A DNA stretch of 64,000 bases, taken from assembly GCA_019671005.1 (NCBI GenBank), contig JAGYYJ010001374.1, positions 1-64,000 of the forward strand, given 5' to 3'. Position numbers and translations under genes: made by a program. Below are positions 1 through 11,307 of this stretch, one piece after another. Below the pieces are notes generated by a model. The model was given only the letters and a program-made list of their open reading frames with translations. It did no database searches and was not told where the DNA came from. Numbering within the stretch: the stretch's first letter is position 1; every line of letters begins with the position of its first letter. This stretch comes from Hibiscus mutabilis. Its lineage: Eukaryota; Streptophyta; Magnoliopsida; Malvales; Malvaceae.

Positions 1-628
1 ATATAGGGAGAGTTAGATTCAAGAAACGAATGAATATGATCATTATGCAATCCAATGATGGTGAAGATTAATCCGGCTTAGGAATAAGTTAAGGATTTCA
101 ACGGCTAAGAGGAGCGCAAGATTGGTTGTTGTTCACCCTTGATTCACGCAGGGATGTATTATCAAGGCATGCACAAGTAGCTAGAGTTTCGACTTAGGGA
201 TAAGAAGAAACCACTGAAGAACGCTCCGCCGAACCTTGAAGTTGCTGCCCAGACGCCCAAGTAAGTTGCCCAACTAGTCGCCCAGGCAACCATTAATTAG
301 TTGCCAAGGCAACCCCATCGTGCAAGTTGCGGCAACTGAGTTGCCCGTGCACTCTTTTACCAAGACGATCCAATCGGCTATCACACCTCAACTCACGATA
401 ACCTAGCCTATCTCTCTCATTCGAATTCATCTTTTCATTTACTTAATTGCTTTCTAGATTAGTTATTAGTTAAAACTTCTATAATCCTTTACTTGTATTT
501 TTACTTTTTACAGTGCAAGAGACTAGATTCTTGAAGTAGCACCAATCCCTGTGGAGACGATATCTTTTATACTATAACTTGCGACGTGTATACTTGCACA
601 TTTGCGTAGCACTTATTACGCGCAACAG
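1..628. other. Unassigned repeat-like DNA, LTR-end-like
   Basis: I see no open frame of note. A GTTGCC/GGCAAC-rich stretch lies at about 240-350. The phrase ccctgtggagacgatatc (548-565) followed by an AT-rich tail resembles 3' LTR ends I associate with Tat/Athila-type Ty3 elements. That resemblance is from memory and weak. It stops where the X-type LTR remnant starts near 629. Confidence 0.3.
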
Positions 629-1713
629 CTAGAATGCATCATTTTAGCTCCCCATACATGTATCATTCTCGCCCTGTTGATAACGATTCGTCCCGAATCT
701 TAAGAGTTGTTGATCACAACCTTCAAGTCTCTTGAGATGTCTCCAGGAATGAAGTATTAAAACTAGGATCTATATAGAGAATTATATATTTTTTCTTTTT
801 TCTCAACTACTAAAACAACAGTAAAAGATAATTGTTTCAAACACCTAAACCAAGGCTATGATTACCAATTGATAGAGTAGCGCAATCTTGGATTTGGAAG
901 CCTTCAATCAAGTTGTTGCAAGAACTAGGAGCTCTAGACTCAATCAAGGAAGTTTGGGCAGATCTGAAAATTCAAGAGAAAAGAGAAGGGATTTTCTTGA
1001 ATTTTTCAGATTCAAGGCTGGAAATTTAAAGAAAGAAAGACGAGATGAAGGATTAGATGATAAGAAATAAGAATATAAATAAAAAGATGAGAAAAGATTA
1101 AAAGAAGATGGTAAAACAAATCTGAAAATTCCAGCTTTGTTTATGGAATAATGGAAGATGGTGTGAAGGTTGAAGATGAAGATGGCTTGTGAATTGTTGA
1201 TGTTGTTTTTATTAGTGAAGCAAATATGCCTTTAAATAGGCATATTTAAATAAGAGTTCAACTTAAATTAGGAAAAGTAAAGATAATAATAAAATAAATA
1301 AACATATTTTATCTAACTTAAAAAACTAATAAATAAATAAAAAAAATCTAATCCTAAATAATCTAAATATCTTCATAAAGAATCCTAGATTAAATTTAAG
1401 TACAAATAATCAATAAAATTATTGAAAATTCGTAATAAATAATATTTCCCGTGATAAAATCGTATAGAGATTTCTGCTCGCACAGTCTTCACTAAAATGG
1501 ACATAACTTGAGTTCCCGATGTCGGATTGATGCGTTTCAAGATGTGTTGGAAAGATAAGAGACAGACGAATATGTTTGAAGAAGACATGTAGACTCAGAA
1601 GTGCCCAAATCCCATCCGAAAATTCGATGCAAGTCGGCTGAAATTCCAGACTTATAAAACAGCTTCAACTCTTTGGCTACAATGCATCATTTTAGCCCCC
1701 CATACATGTATCA
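629..1713 (-). mobile_element. X-type mini LTR element, 204-bp internal region
   Basis: Read on the minus strand: a complete LTR (1713-870, TGATACATG...CTATCA), then a PBS-like site (complement at 854-867, tggtaatcatagcc), a 204-bp internal region (869-666), a purine-rich tract (complement 666-676), then the first 37 bases of a second LTR (665-629), which breaks off. The internal region ends in frame with LLRFGTNRYQQGENDT, recognisably the polyprotein tail seen before the 3' LTR in related elements (compare DSRTNPFEEWGNDT at 28 kb). It encodes no enzyme, so it must have been mobilised in trans. No TSD could be tested because the 3' LTR is truncated. Confidence 0.65.
870..1713 (-). repeat. Complete LTR (844 bp) of the X mini-element
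   Basis: On the minus strand it starts TGATACATGTATGG and ends GCGCTACTCTATCA. The U5 end matches all other X LTRs here (for example 25,600-25,996), but the middle (about 1210-1480) is AT-rich and unlike the X1 or X2 types, so this is a separate LTR subtype. It directly abuts the plus-strand X internal region starting at 1714. Confidence 0.7.
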
Positions 1714-2005
1714 CCTTTGGAAGAGTCACCACATAAAATTTCAGAATTTGTTGACATCGGGAACACCTCGAACGAAGTAGATCAAGTTGCTACAAAATTC
1801 TAGGGTTTTCGGGGGTTTTCTAATTTTCTTTCATTATTAGCCATTAGTTTTCATTTGTTTTAGATTTTATTGCTTCTTATGCATCTTCTAACACCTTCTT
1901 GTTTCCTTGTGTTAGTAGGACTAAAAGTTGCATACTCTTCTTTCTCCTTGTAACTATAATTCTATTAGTGTCTAACCTTTTCTTTGGATTCTTAAAGCAA
2001 TTAGG

Positions 2006-2461
2006 ATGTTTTATTCTCTTTTCAACACGCGTTATCGTATACCAATAAATATTTTTCGGTCATGATGTAAGATACAAGGTAATCTATGTTCTTTAATTAT
2101 TGATGGTGACAGTCGTCTAAACTTAGTGAGCAGCTTCATTGTTGATGCACTCGATCTACCATGCCAAGAACACCCTAATTCGTATCATCTTCAAGGGTTT
2201 AATAGCGGACCAGATATGAAGGTAACCAAACGTTGTTTAATATCTTTTACTCTTGGAAGCTATTGTGATGATGTATGGTGTGACGTGGTTCCTATGGAAG
2301 TCACCCACTTGCTACTAGGAAGACCTTGGAAAAATGATCGACGCGCTATCCATCGAATCAATACAAATGGATACTCGGTTGTGCACCAAGGCCAGAAGCT
2401 CTCATTCGCTACAATAGAGGCGGAAAAAGTATATGAAGAAATAGCGAAAGCAAAAAAATAG
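2006..2461 (+). pseudogene. Protease-like ORF of X1 element (copy 1), stop at codon 20
   Basis: Same frame as the 151-aa ORFs at 26421 and 29673. A retropepsin-like domain is recognisable: LIIDGDS in place of the active site, then VDALDLPC, CDDVWCDVVPM and HLLLGRPW, all aligned to the G protease at 61.5-61.8 kb. Codon 20 is TGA (2063-2065) where the other copies have CGA, a CpG-type change. The frame ends at TAG 2459-2461, shared by all copies. The Asp-Gly-Asp motif replaces Asp-Ser/Thr-Gly, so proteolytic activity is unlikely. Confidence 0.7.
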
Positions 2462-3184
2462 TGTGAGAGGATAAAACGAAAAAGATTGGAAGCACAAAAG
2501 GCTGAATCAATTGACCACACGAAGGCAACAAACCATGAAGACATCTCAAAACCAGAAGGTACACATGATTCTCTTCGTACTTCTACTTCTAGCATTTGTG
2601 CAAATGTTGATGTTGGAAACGAACCATCTCTCAAACAAAAGGATAGTGATAGTGAACATATTAGACAAGATGACTATGCTTCTAATCCCTCATGTGAAGT
2701 AGTAGGTCCACTTGCTATACTCTCATCACCTCCCAATGAAGAAAGTAAGTGTAATTCTAACCCTTCATTTGATTCTTGTCCTATCATTCTGTTAGAAACA
2801 CTTTCTCCTCTACAAAAATTGTACAGTGATGATAAATTTTGTAAGAGGGATATGGGATGTGAGATACAAAAGACTGAGAGTAAAGAGGCCGAGAGTGAAA
2901 AAAGTCAAATTAATGGCCCAAATTTGGTGAGTGAAAATACAGATGATGTAAAAGTCACACAAATCCCAAAAGAAAAAGAACGCAACGAGTGATTTTGTTT
3001 TGACTAATCATTACAAATGTTCGAGTAGTACTGTTTTATTTTTTCAAGATTTTGTTGAACCATTGGGAGGAGCTCAATTAGATCACTCCACTTACAAGAA
3101 AGAAGCCTTTTCAATTGAAGTTGATGATTGTTCTCTCATTGCCGATTTAGATTTGAGGACGAATCCTTTTGAGGAGTGGGGGAA
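2462..3184 (+). pseudogene. Hydrophilic second ORF of X1 element (copy 1), frameshifted
   Basis: In frame after the TAG at 2459-2461 with no nearby ATG: an acidic, Ser/Lys-rich stretch (SIDHTKATNHEDISKPEGT and on) of unknown function. It is broken by a frameshift near 2975 (KEKERNE, stop) compared with the copy at 27317, then resumes in another frame from 3000 (MTNHYKCSSS) and ends with DLRTNPFEEWGNDT, the typical polyprotein tail overlapping the purine tract. I do not recognise the middle part. Confidence 0.5.
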
Positions 3185-3715
3185 TGATACATGCACGAGC
3201 GGGGTTAAATTACTCATATTGGACAAGAAGCTGAAGTTGTTCGATGCAAACAATAAAAGGCCAAAGCAATGTACGCATAGGAGGTCAAAAATGATGCCTC
3301 TTGGACAAGAAACTGAATCTGTTTGTGAAGTCTGGAAAGTCAGCCAACTTGCGATGAGTTTTCGGATGGGATTCAGGCATTCAACAAATCGCAAACCATC
3401 TTCATCTTCAATCTTCACGCCATCTCCACAAGCCATAAACAAAAGCTGGAAATTTTAGATTTGTTTTACCTATCTCTTTCTCCATATTTTTTAATCTTTT
3501 TATTTATATTCTTATTTCTCATCATCTAACCCTTCATCTTGTATTTCTCTTTTTAATTTTCCAGCCTCGAATATGAAATTTTCTAGAAAAGCCCTTTCTC
3601 TTTTCTCTTGAATTTTCAGATCTGCCCAAAGCTTTCTTGATTGAGTCTAGAGCTCCTAGTTCTTGCAACAATTTGATTGAAGGCTTTCAAATCCAAGATT
3701 GCGCTACTCTATCAA
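3185..3715 (+). repeat. 3' LTR of X1 copy 1, internally deleted (531 bp)
   Basis: Starts TGATACATGCACGAGC and ends GCGCTACTCTATCA. Full X1 LTRs are 1,216 bp. Here about 690 bp is missing between 'gggattcaggcatt' (about 3385) and the sequence equivalent to 25,670 onward, so the TATA region is gone. Confidence 0.75.
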
Positions 3716-3825
3716 AAGACCTCACAAGGAGCTCAAATTATCTCAAGGAGTTTGAGGACAGCTTGGATCAGCTCGAGGATACTTGATTCAGCACAAAGGC
3801 ATCACTAGGAGCTCGGATTAGCTCA

Positions 3826-5714
3826 TGATATGATCACAACCAGCAAGGACCCGGAGGAATTTCCTAGTGGACCTATGACTCGAGCTAGGGATAAGAAGTT
3901 CCAAGAAGCTATGTGGAACTTATTTAGTCAGGGCTAGAATTTGAAGGAGGAAACACCAATTGTATTGAATCCTTGCAGCCTCTTACTTGTGCATGAATTT
4001 GCAAGAGTTTTCTAAGTTTTTTATATTTAATTTCAGCTTGTATGCATGAATAACTAAGGCTTAGTGTTCATTCAAAACATTCTATTCATTTATGCTTGTT
4101 TAGAACATTTAAGCATGTTAGTTCATTTAGGCTTCTTCATTTAATTAATGCATGTTAGTTCACTTAAAGCATGTAGGTTTACTTATGATTGTGAGTTGAT
4201 TTAGTGTGTTAGTTACTTAATTAAACTACTTCATTCAATGTAACTAGTTCCATTAATTTAACTAGCTCTTTTAAATCAATTCAACATTTACTTTCATTTT
4301 TAATAAACAAGTTGTTATCTAATGGATGTTTAATTTGTTTTCGGTTAAAGAATGCATTTGGGATCAATGGCTAATCATTTTCTACAAGAATGACAAGGCA
4401 TTTACCACCAATTGAAGACACTCGAAGACACCATGATGGCTGATCGATTTCAAGACATTCAAGGAAGATTTACACCACTTAAAGGTTGTCGATTTCAGCA
4501 ATGTTACAAGTCATTCAAGAGCTACAAAATACACCACTTAAAGAGCCACTTAAACACCACTTAAGAGTAACTTAATCATCCACAAAGTTGATCAGCTTTT
4601 ATCAAAGAAGGCATGCAATCAAAGCCTTCATTATCACCACTTAAGGGAGGGTAAAAGCATGAATTAAAACGGCACTTAAGGAGGGAATTAAGGGAGTTTA
4701 TGTCAACTTGTTCGCCGTTTTTGTATAGGATACAGACAGATTTGAGTCTTGAATTCTCTTAAAACTTAATCCTCTATTTCTTAGGTTTCTAACGCACTTT
4801 GAATCACCTCGATCTGATATCGAGAGCTTAAGATATGACCATATTATTAAAGATAGTACAGGCTAGAAATTCAATACGGGAATAATCACAAGATGCTTTT
4901 TTCCAGGAATTCAAGAGGCCATTCAATTGCTGGATTCAATGCTTCATCACCAACCCATTAAAGGAGAATGAAGACATCGGTTTCAGCTTGGAATTCAACC
5001 AATTCAATTCATATAGATAAATGGTTGTCCACATTCATTCAGGAGATGACCAGATTCAACCTAAAGACTCAAAGCAACCATTTCAGCTACCAAGGGAGAT
5101 AAAAGGACGCAAGCTTTATGATTGTCATCATTGTTGTGTTCTTAATTAGTCTTTATTTTTGGTTTCCACTTTGATTCCTATAAATAGCCATAGCATTTCA
5201 TTTGTAAGGACATAACTTTTGATCATTTTTACAAATTTGAGAGTGCTCTCTTTCATAGTTCTTTGTGAACTTTATCAGCTTACAAGATTGTTCTTGTGGC
5301 ATTCATCTCATTCTTCTTTTTATATTGTTGGTTCCTAGTTCTTATAACTAGAGGGTCACAATCCATTTCATTCCACCTATTTTTGGTTTGTGAATTTATA
5401 GAGATTGGGTCATCACTTTTTAGTGTTGTCTCATCTACAACGTCCATATTTATCATTCCTTCAAACTATCTTTCACTTCTAATTCCACAACCAATTTTCC
5501 ATAGTCCCTAAGCATACTTTCCATTACCACATTTAGATCAACCATAACACCATCAAAACATTACAACCATCCTTTCATTTCCTATTCACCTCTACACAGT
5601 TCATCCTTTGAACCCTCATACTTATTCCATTTGCAATATTTCAAGCCCTTACTCGAAACACGATCGGGCAAACTTAGATATCAATTCGGCTACTTCATAA
5701 CCGAGTACATATCA
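3826..5714 (+). mobile_element. H-type solo LTR with 5-bp TSD GCTCA
   Basis: Starts TGATATGATCAC and ends CCGAGTACATATCA (1,889 bp). It is flanked by GCTCA at 3821-3825 and 5715-5719. It resembles the H LTRs (37297, 43891) at the start, including a coding tail with GPMTRARDKKFQEAM (about 3868-3912), a TATA box (TATAAATA at 5179) and the acgatcgggca phrase near the end. The unoccupied version of the target exists at 14164-14168, which confirms the ends exactly. A solo LTR forms when the two LTRs of an element recombine and delete the interior. Confidence 0.9.
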
Positions 5715-5719
5715 GCTCA

Positions 5720-6700
5720 CAACAAAAGGGAGTGCTCGGATCAGCTCAAAACCTAAGGAAAACATTATAAAGGAGCTCACAAGCTTGAAGGATCAGTTCA
5801 CCTAGCTAAAGTCAGCTCGGAATAGCTCAAATTAGCTTGAAGATTGAGCTAGCTAGCTCAGCTCAATCCAGCTCACTCCAAGCTCAACCAACTCACTTCA
5901 GCTCCACCTACACACGCCAACTCCCCACCCTAAGGGTCATGTCCCCTCCTAAGGAACATGTCCCTAGCTAATTGGAGGGAAACACAAATGGGCGGCAAAT
6001 GCAATGGAGTGAAAGCCTTTTTGCACTAAAACCAAGTGGAGGGAGGCACCAAGATGGCTGAACCATCACCAGCCCTTTGGAGGGAGTCACGACCAGCCTT
6101 TAGAGGGAGACACCTACCTATTCGGCCACCCCTTCATCCATGTAGTGCCTTTTCGGCCATTTCCCTAGAAAACTATAAATAGGGCATTTCATTTCATTTT
6201 TAATCATCACACCTCATTTTATCAATCAAATTACTTGTGAGAATTTTCTCTCTTTTAGTTCTTTTTAGAACTTTATCGACTTATCAAGTCTTTGTGCTTG
6301 TGGAGTCATTCCTTCTATTCCCTTGATACTTTCGGTTCCTACCTCTTTATAGATAGTGGGTCAAAGTCATTTCTACCACCCCTTAAAGATATCATATAAG
6401 GTTTGAGTTTAGGCTCTCTATAGCCTAGGTTCTTCCTTAATTTTTTAAGATACTATCACCCCATATTTCACCCTACCATCATCACTATCCTTCATCCATT
6501 TTCTCGCCCAAATTACCCTACAAAATCTGCCCACTACACTTCACCAAATCTGCCCAACTTCATCATTCTTCTTGCACATCCTTATCACCTTACTTCATCT
6601 TCCATTTTAAGCTTATCTTGCTTGCAGGTTTCTTGCTTCCTTCCTAGATCCAACAATCAAAGAAGCCATCTCCAACAACTTCAAGAACGGCCTTACATCA
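5720..6700 (+). repeat. Element E 5' LTR, right part
   Basis: Continues the 3716-3825 segment after the solo LTR. U3 is built of AGCTCA-like words. A TATA box (ctataaatagggc) sits at about 6173, with leader phrases shared by the families here (gaactttatcg, ggttcctac) downstream. It ends CCTTACATCA at 6700, directly before the PBS. Confidence 0.75.
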
Positions 6701-7334
6701 TTTGGTAATCAGAGCTATTGGTGGAAGAAGCAAGTGCATCAAGTGAAGCCCAATTCAAGAAAAGCAAAAGGACTTTGTAAATGAATATCCTTTTTCATTT
6801 CATTTTGTTCAAAGAAAAGAAAAAAAAGAAACAGATTCAAAAGGTACAAAAAAAGAAAGAAAGAAAAGAAGTTCCGGATAGCACAAGTTTGAAGGTGAAA
6901 AAGCACAACAACATCATCTTCAACATCAAGCCTAAAGCCTTCTTCTTCAAGACTTTGATTGTTGGTCAAGAAAGGTTATGAGTTTCTTCCCAAGTAAGTA
7001 ACCCCTTTCTTCTTTTCTTTTTCTATTCTAAACTTACCTATACACCATATTTTATTCCTTTTCCTCTTTAAACTAACATTTCAGCAGAAGCACAAGATAC
7101 AATACTTGCCTAAGTCTTGAGTAAGTTCCTTAAAGAACATCACAAGAGAGAAAGGAGTGGAAAAGGCAAATTGAGAGTGTGAGATCAGAAGGGGATAAAA
7201 AAAAGCCAAATAACATCCCAGAGTGCAAACACGAGCATTGAGTGTAGTGAAATTTCCTTGGAGTGAATTTGTGAGGTTTTTTGTTGAGTGCAATTTAGTA
7301 AGATCTTTTTATTTTGTTTTCATTTTCACTAACA
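6701..7334 (+). other. Element E primer-binding site and untranslated leader
   Basis: PBS tggtaatcagagct at 6703-6716, two bases after the LTR, matches the initiator-Met tRNA site with one extra A. The leader that follows is A-rich and purine-rich (6800-6900) with no conserved protein. The small frames in it are not conserved in the other elements. Confidence 0.65.
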
Positions 7335-7766
7335 ATGTCGCAAGACTCTTGCCCATCTACTACCAACAGGGTCCTTGTAGTCAAAATGATGTTAAATCTA
7401 AAAGCGGCTGAAGATGAACGGCAAAGGGAGAATATCCTGATGCCTCGTGAACAATAAAGTGTGCGTTGATGGAGGTAGTTGCACCAACATGGTAAGTACC
7501 CTAATGGTGGACAAACTTGGATTGAAGACTTCAAAGCACCCGAGCCCTTACAAGTTGCAATGGCTGAACGAGGGAGGCAAATTAAAAGACACTAAATAAG
7601 TACTCACTCCATTTACCATGGCAGTTCAACAAACAAGCCACACATGATGGCAGTTCAACAAACGAGCCAGACATGATGGCAGTTCAACAAACGAGCCACA
7701 CATGATGGGTACACTAATAGGTACTCTTTCTTTCACAAAGGGGATAAATTTATCTTGACCCCTCTA
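7335..7766 (+). pseudogene. Element E gag start and protease remnant
   Basis: ATG at 7335 begins MSQDSCPSTTNRVLVVK. Almost all of gag is then missing, and at about 7440 the frame is that of protease: VDGGSCTNMVSTLMVDKLGL, then HPSPYKLQWLNEGG. Stop and frame changes occur at about 7455 and 7597, and the GRPWQF region is replaced by a 29-bp triplication (7621-7707). The reading frame runs into the nested D element after FILTPL and resumes after it at 12465 with APSQV. The CCHC knuckle is deleted. Not functional. Confidence 0.7.
7621..7707 (+). repeat. 29-bp tandem triplication in protease remnant
   Basis: Three copies start at 7621, 7650 and 7679 (unit begins gcagttcaacaaacgagcc). Each covers the codons for WQFNKRATHDG, the segment after the conserved GRP of the protease region. 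29 is not a multiple of 3, so the expansion shifts the frame. Confidence 0.9.
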
Positions 7767-8964
7767 TGATGAGATCATAGCGTCACCACCACCATTGGAC
7801 CTGGAGGAATTTTCCTTAGGCCCCATTAATCGTGCAAGGGCAAGGAAATTTAGAGATGCGGTCAGCAACAAGTGCAATAATGCATGGAAGATTAATGAAG
7901 CTGTCGAAGTTGAATCAATGCCCTGCAATGTGGAAGATTCATGCAGCGTGAAAGGGAGTCCATGCAATGTGTTGCATGTTTATTTCTGATGCATATGTTC
8001 CATTTGATTATTATAGTTTTAGTATGCACATGTTTTATATTATGCTGTTTTTTGATTATTTCACAGCATTAGAGTTCGTTGAATCATATACCATATATTT
8101 ATTATATTTAGCATGCATCATATTACCTTGCTTTATTTCTGATCATATTTCTCGTATTTACAGGTGTTATGCAAGGACAATGAATAGACACAGTGATTCA
8201 AATAATTATGACTATTGGAGAGGTGCTTGCTTGGCTTTGGAGGTGCTTGCTTACGTTCACATGGAAATTGACATGATTGCTTACATTCACATGGAAATTG
8301 ACATGATTGCTTACATTTACAATGGACGGCAATTCTAAAGAGGTGTTTGCTTGAGGTGCTTGCTTGCTTACATTCACATGGAAATTGACATGCTTGCTTA
8401 CGTTAGGCGGCAAAGGCACACATTTCAAGGCATCTTTTTTTATATATTATCCCTTCACACCTCCCTAGGAATGTTGGTTGATCACTTCATTTTGTAAAGC
8501 CTATAAACAGAGGCTGGTTTTTCAATTGTAAGACATACTTTGATTTCAAGAAAAATTGAGAGTTTTATCTCTTTCGTTCTTTTGAGAACTTTATCGATCC
8601 TTCAAGTTATGCTTGTTGAATCAAAACCGTTGATATCTTTGGTTCCTAGTTCTACTTAACTAGTGGGTCAAGATCCTTATTTTGTTTAGAGACCATTATA
8701 GGGTTTGGGTCACACTTTTTAGTGTTGGTTCAATTCTCAAGTCCTAAACTACTGTCCACCTTCCATCATCCAATTCTACCACCACTATCAAACACATTAA
8801 CCCGCCAAAATTTCATAATCTTTATTCTCATCACTTTCTATATCATTACACACCATCGCCCTTTAAACCATCCAAAACCATTGCAAGTATTACAACACAA
8901 AGTTACTTCATTTACAATCGGGCAATTCAAGCATCTCGATAAATTCCAAGACGAGATCGCATCA
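7767..8964 (+). repeat. D1 5' LTR (1,198 bp)
   Basis: TGATGAGATCATAG...GATCGCATCA. U3 encodes the polyprotein tail (DLEEFSLGPINRARARKFRD), then has 30-bp repeats at 8240-8400. The TATA box is altered to tataaacag near 8507, while other D LTRs have TATAAATAG, which suggests a weakened promoter. Confidence 0.85.
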
Positions 8965-9483
8965 TATGGTAATCAGAGCTTAGGCTAAATCAAGAAAGCC
9001 TTTGTGTTTGCTGTTAAAAAAAGAGAAAAGAAAAGATTTATTGTGAAAAAAAAGAGATTAAAAAAAGAGAAAGCAAATCGATAACAAGGGTTGAAACATT
9101 TTTTTCCTTGTTTCAAAATTGTTATTTCTTCGTTTCAATATTCTAACTTTGAATCGTCAGACTTTTCTTCTAAGCCTACCTTATACACCATATCTTTCTA
9201 AACGTTAACATTTATTTTGTAGCTGATTCAGCAAGTATTTTGGAGGATTTTGAGTAAGTTTGATTCAAGAACTTTTGAGATAAAAAGAGCGGTAAAAGGC
9301 ATGAGAGAGTAAGTACATCAAGGGGATAAAAGCCAGGCCCCAAGTGCAAACATGAGTGGAGCAAATTTTCTTTTTGAGTGACTTAGTGAGGATGTTTTAG
9401 TGAATTTTTTTCTTTGGTATGAAAAGTGAGGTTTGCAAGTGAGGTATTTAACATTCTTTTCACTACTAATCATTTGATTCATC
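8965..9483 (+). other. D1 primer-binding site and leader
   Basis: PBS tggtaatcagagct at 8967-8980. The leader is A/G-rich with no conserved frame and matches the leaders at 15895-16340 and 18104-18590. Confidence 0.7.
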
Positions 9484-9915
9484 ATGTATCAACAATCCAC
9501 AGGGTGTCATGATTCTACAGGTAATTTTGCACTATACTTTACTCTACATGATTTTAACCGTGAGATGGTCCGGATGATTCAACAACATTTGGTTCCTATA
9601 AAAAAGAAGTTGGACAGAATAGAGGACGTTTCTCGTTGGAAACAAACAGCTCCACCGAGGGAACAAAGGCAGCAAAAAAGGATACACAACACTCAATCAT
9701 TTTCTAGTTCTACGTCCAATCATAACAGAAAATCGTATGAAGAGAATTCCAATTCTCGAATGAGAAGCAATTCCAAAAGTTCATCACGGAGCAAGCCAAA
9801 CACTTATGTATCTTTCAATCTCGATTTCAAAAGTGTTTTAACAACTATGTCAAAGAAACAAAGATGCAAGAAACAAGTGTTGAAAAAGAATGTTTTGAGA
9901 TGTAAAAACAAATAG
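9484..9915 (+). pseudogene. D1 gag N-terminal fragment with Ser/Arg-rich tail
   Basis: The 143-aa frame begins MYQQSTGCHDSTG. Residues 25-50 (NREMVRMIQQHLVPIKKKLD) align with the gag start of element H (AKMIQEQLEPLIERIDQLE). It continues as a low-complexity Arg/Ser/Asn region and ends in Lys/Arg-rich sequence. The conserved gag core (FTxYAxxWWDQL) and zinc knuckle are absent, so it cannot form a normal capsid protein. Whether the short product has any role is unknown. Confidence 0.5.
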
Positions 9916-10086
9916 AAAAGAGTGAGATCAAAAAATAACTTGAAAAGAAAGAAGAGTTTGAGCAAGAAAACAAGATTAAAAAAGAAGAGATTTTTGTGGA
10001 AAAAGAAAAAGAGAGTGAACATAATGAGTTTGATGTAAAAGCGAGTATGAGAGGCAAGAAAAGAGTGATATTGGAAAAGAGATTGT

Positions 10087-10890
10087 TTGTGCAAAAAAGG
10101 AGAGAAAACAAAATTGTTTTGCACTAACGAACTTAACAACCATTTGCCTACTCTTGCTTTATCTATTTTGCAGGGATCCGAGAAGGTGTCTTTAGAAATC
10201 ATTCCAAGAGAGTTGCCACTCCTTAAAAACATCAAACATCAACCACCCATTCGTGCCATTCTACATATGCGGTTTGATATTTCTTTTGATTTTGTGATAG
10301 TGTTCCCGGAAACTAACTTTGAATTCTTTTCTAGGGAAATGAATCAATTATTCAGCGCATCAGATTCAAACCAAAATGCTAAGACTCTTAGTCAATTTTG
10401 GAATAATTTTTGGAGTAAGATGAATGCCGCACGAATAGCATACCATCTGTCTTTTAAAGAAATTGAAAGGGTCAACTTCGCGTATTCGATGAAATTAACT
10501 TTCTTTCCTATTAACCAGGCTGTATACGCAGGAAACAAAGTTGAAGTACCAAGGAAAAATGTTTCTAAACAAGGAACCTAGTTATTGTCTTCCAAAATGT
10601 ACCAGCCACAAGTGATTGCTCAAGACAAAGATATGAATCGAGGACTATCCACCGAGTCAAGGGCGATCATTAGGAAGAGTTTGAAAATGTGGGAGGACTA
10701 TTTGCCATATGTAGAATTTTTTTGCAACAATTCAAAATTTTCTACCAATCAGCACCCACTGTTCCAAATCATCAACAGATTTTATCTTTCAAGTTCATTA
10801 TACTTAATTTCTTTTCTTACTAATCTAGTTGTAATTGTAGATAACAAAAGAAAGCTAAAATCGGTGAAAGAGCTATATCGAAAAATGTGA
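10087..10890 (+). pseudogene. D1 linker and highly diverged integrase remnant
   Basis: Residues 20-50 of the frame at 10087 (LPTLALSILQG, PRELPLLKNIKHQ) match the protease-RT linker of H and G (LPSVFVSLLQDF, LPPLRGIEHQ). The RT and RNase H that should follow are missing. From about 10320, FFSREMNQ, LSQFWNNFWSKMN and, after a stop at 10579, RAIIRKSLKMWEDYLPYVEF line up with integrase (LFFREIVRLHG, HFWRSLWSRIG). The catalytic words SDRD and TDGQTE are not recognisable. I read this as a decayed integrase, though an unrelated insert for part of it is possible. Confidence 0.45.
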
Positions 10891-11307
10891 GGGAACATTG
10901 AGATAAGAACAACACAATATGAACAACAAGAAAATAAAGGAAGGAAGCGAGTCAACTTTGAACCTGACGATTGGGTTTGGGTGCACTTCAGGAAGGAACG
11001 ATTTCCAGCACAAATGAAATCTAAACTCTCGCCTATAGGGGATGGGCCATTTCAAGTATTGGAGAAGATCAATGATAATGCCTACAAGATAGATCTTTCG
11101 AGAGAGTTTGGTGTCAGTGCTACTTTTAACGTTTTAGACTTATCTCTTTTTGAGCAAGGTAACGATTTGAGGACAACTCGCTCTCAAGAAGGGGAGGATG
11201 ATGAGATCATGGCGTCACAACCATCAATGGACCCGGAGGAATTTCCCTTAGGCCCCATTACTCGTGCAAGGGCAAGGAAATTTAGAGATGCGGTCAGCAA
11301 CAAGTGA
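10891..11307 (+). pseudogene. D1 integrase C-terminus (GPY/F) and LTR-encoded tail
   Basis: Well preserved from NKGRKRVNFEPDDWVWVHFRK through GDGPFQVLEKINDNAYKIDL (the GPY/F module) to GNDLRTTRSQEGEDDEIM, where the coding sequence overlaps the purine tract and enters the 3' LTR at 11199. It ends with FPLGPITRARARKFRDAVSNK and a TGA at 11305-11307. No chromodomain is seen. Its good preservation beside a decayed integrase core is odd. Confidence 0.7.

Larger units (their letters stand above)
1714..3715 (+). mobile_element. X1 non-autonomous element, 5' LTR missing
   Basis: Internal X1 sequence runs 1714-3184, aligned with 26130-28026 and 29380-30868. The first ~130 bases after the PBS and the whole 5' LTR are absent. 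The purine tract GAGGAGTGGGGGAA (3171-3184) precedes a 3' LTR (3185-3715) reduced to 531 bp by an internal deletion. The left junction is with a minus-strand LTR of the same superfamily, sharing the bases CACCTTTGG, which suggests recombination rather than insertion. Confidence 0.7.

Noticed and set aside
8240..8400. Decapeptide repeats such as AYIHMEIDMI as a repeat protein
   Set aside because: They come from the 30-bp DNA repeat in U3 of D LTRs; copies in other LTRs are in different frames and lack a gene context.
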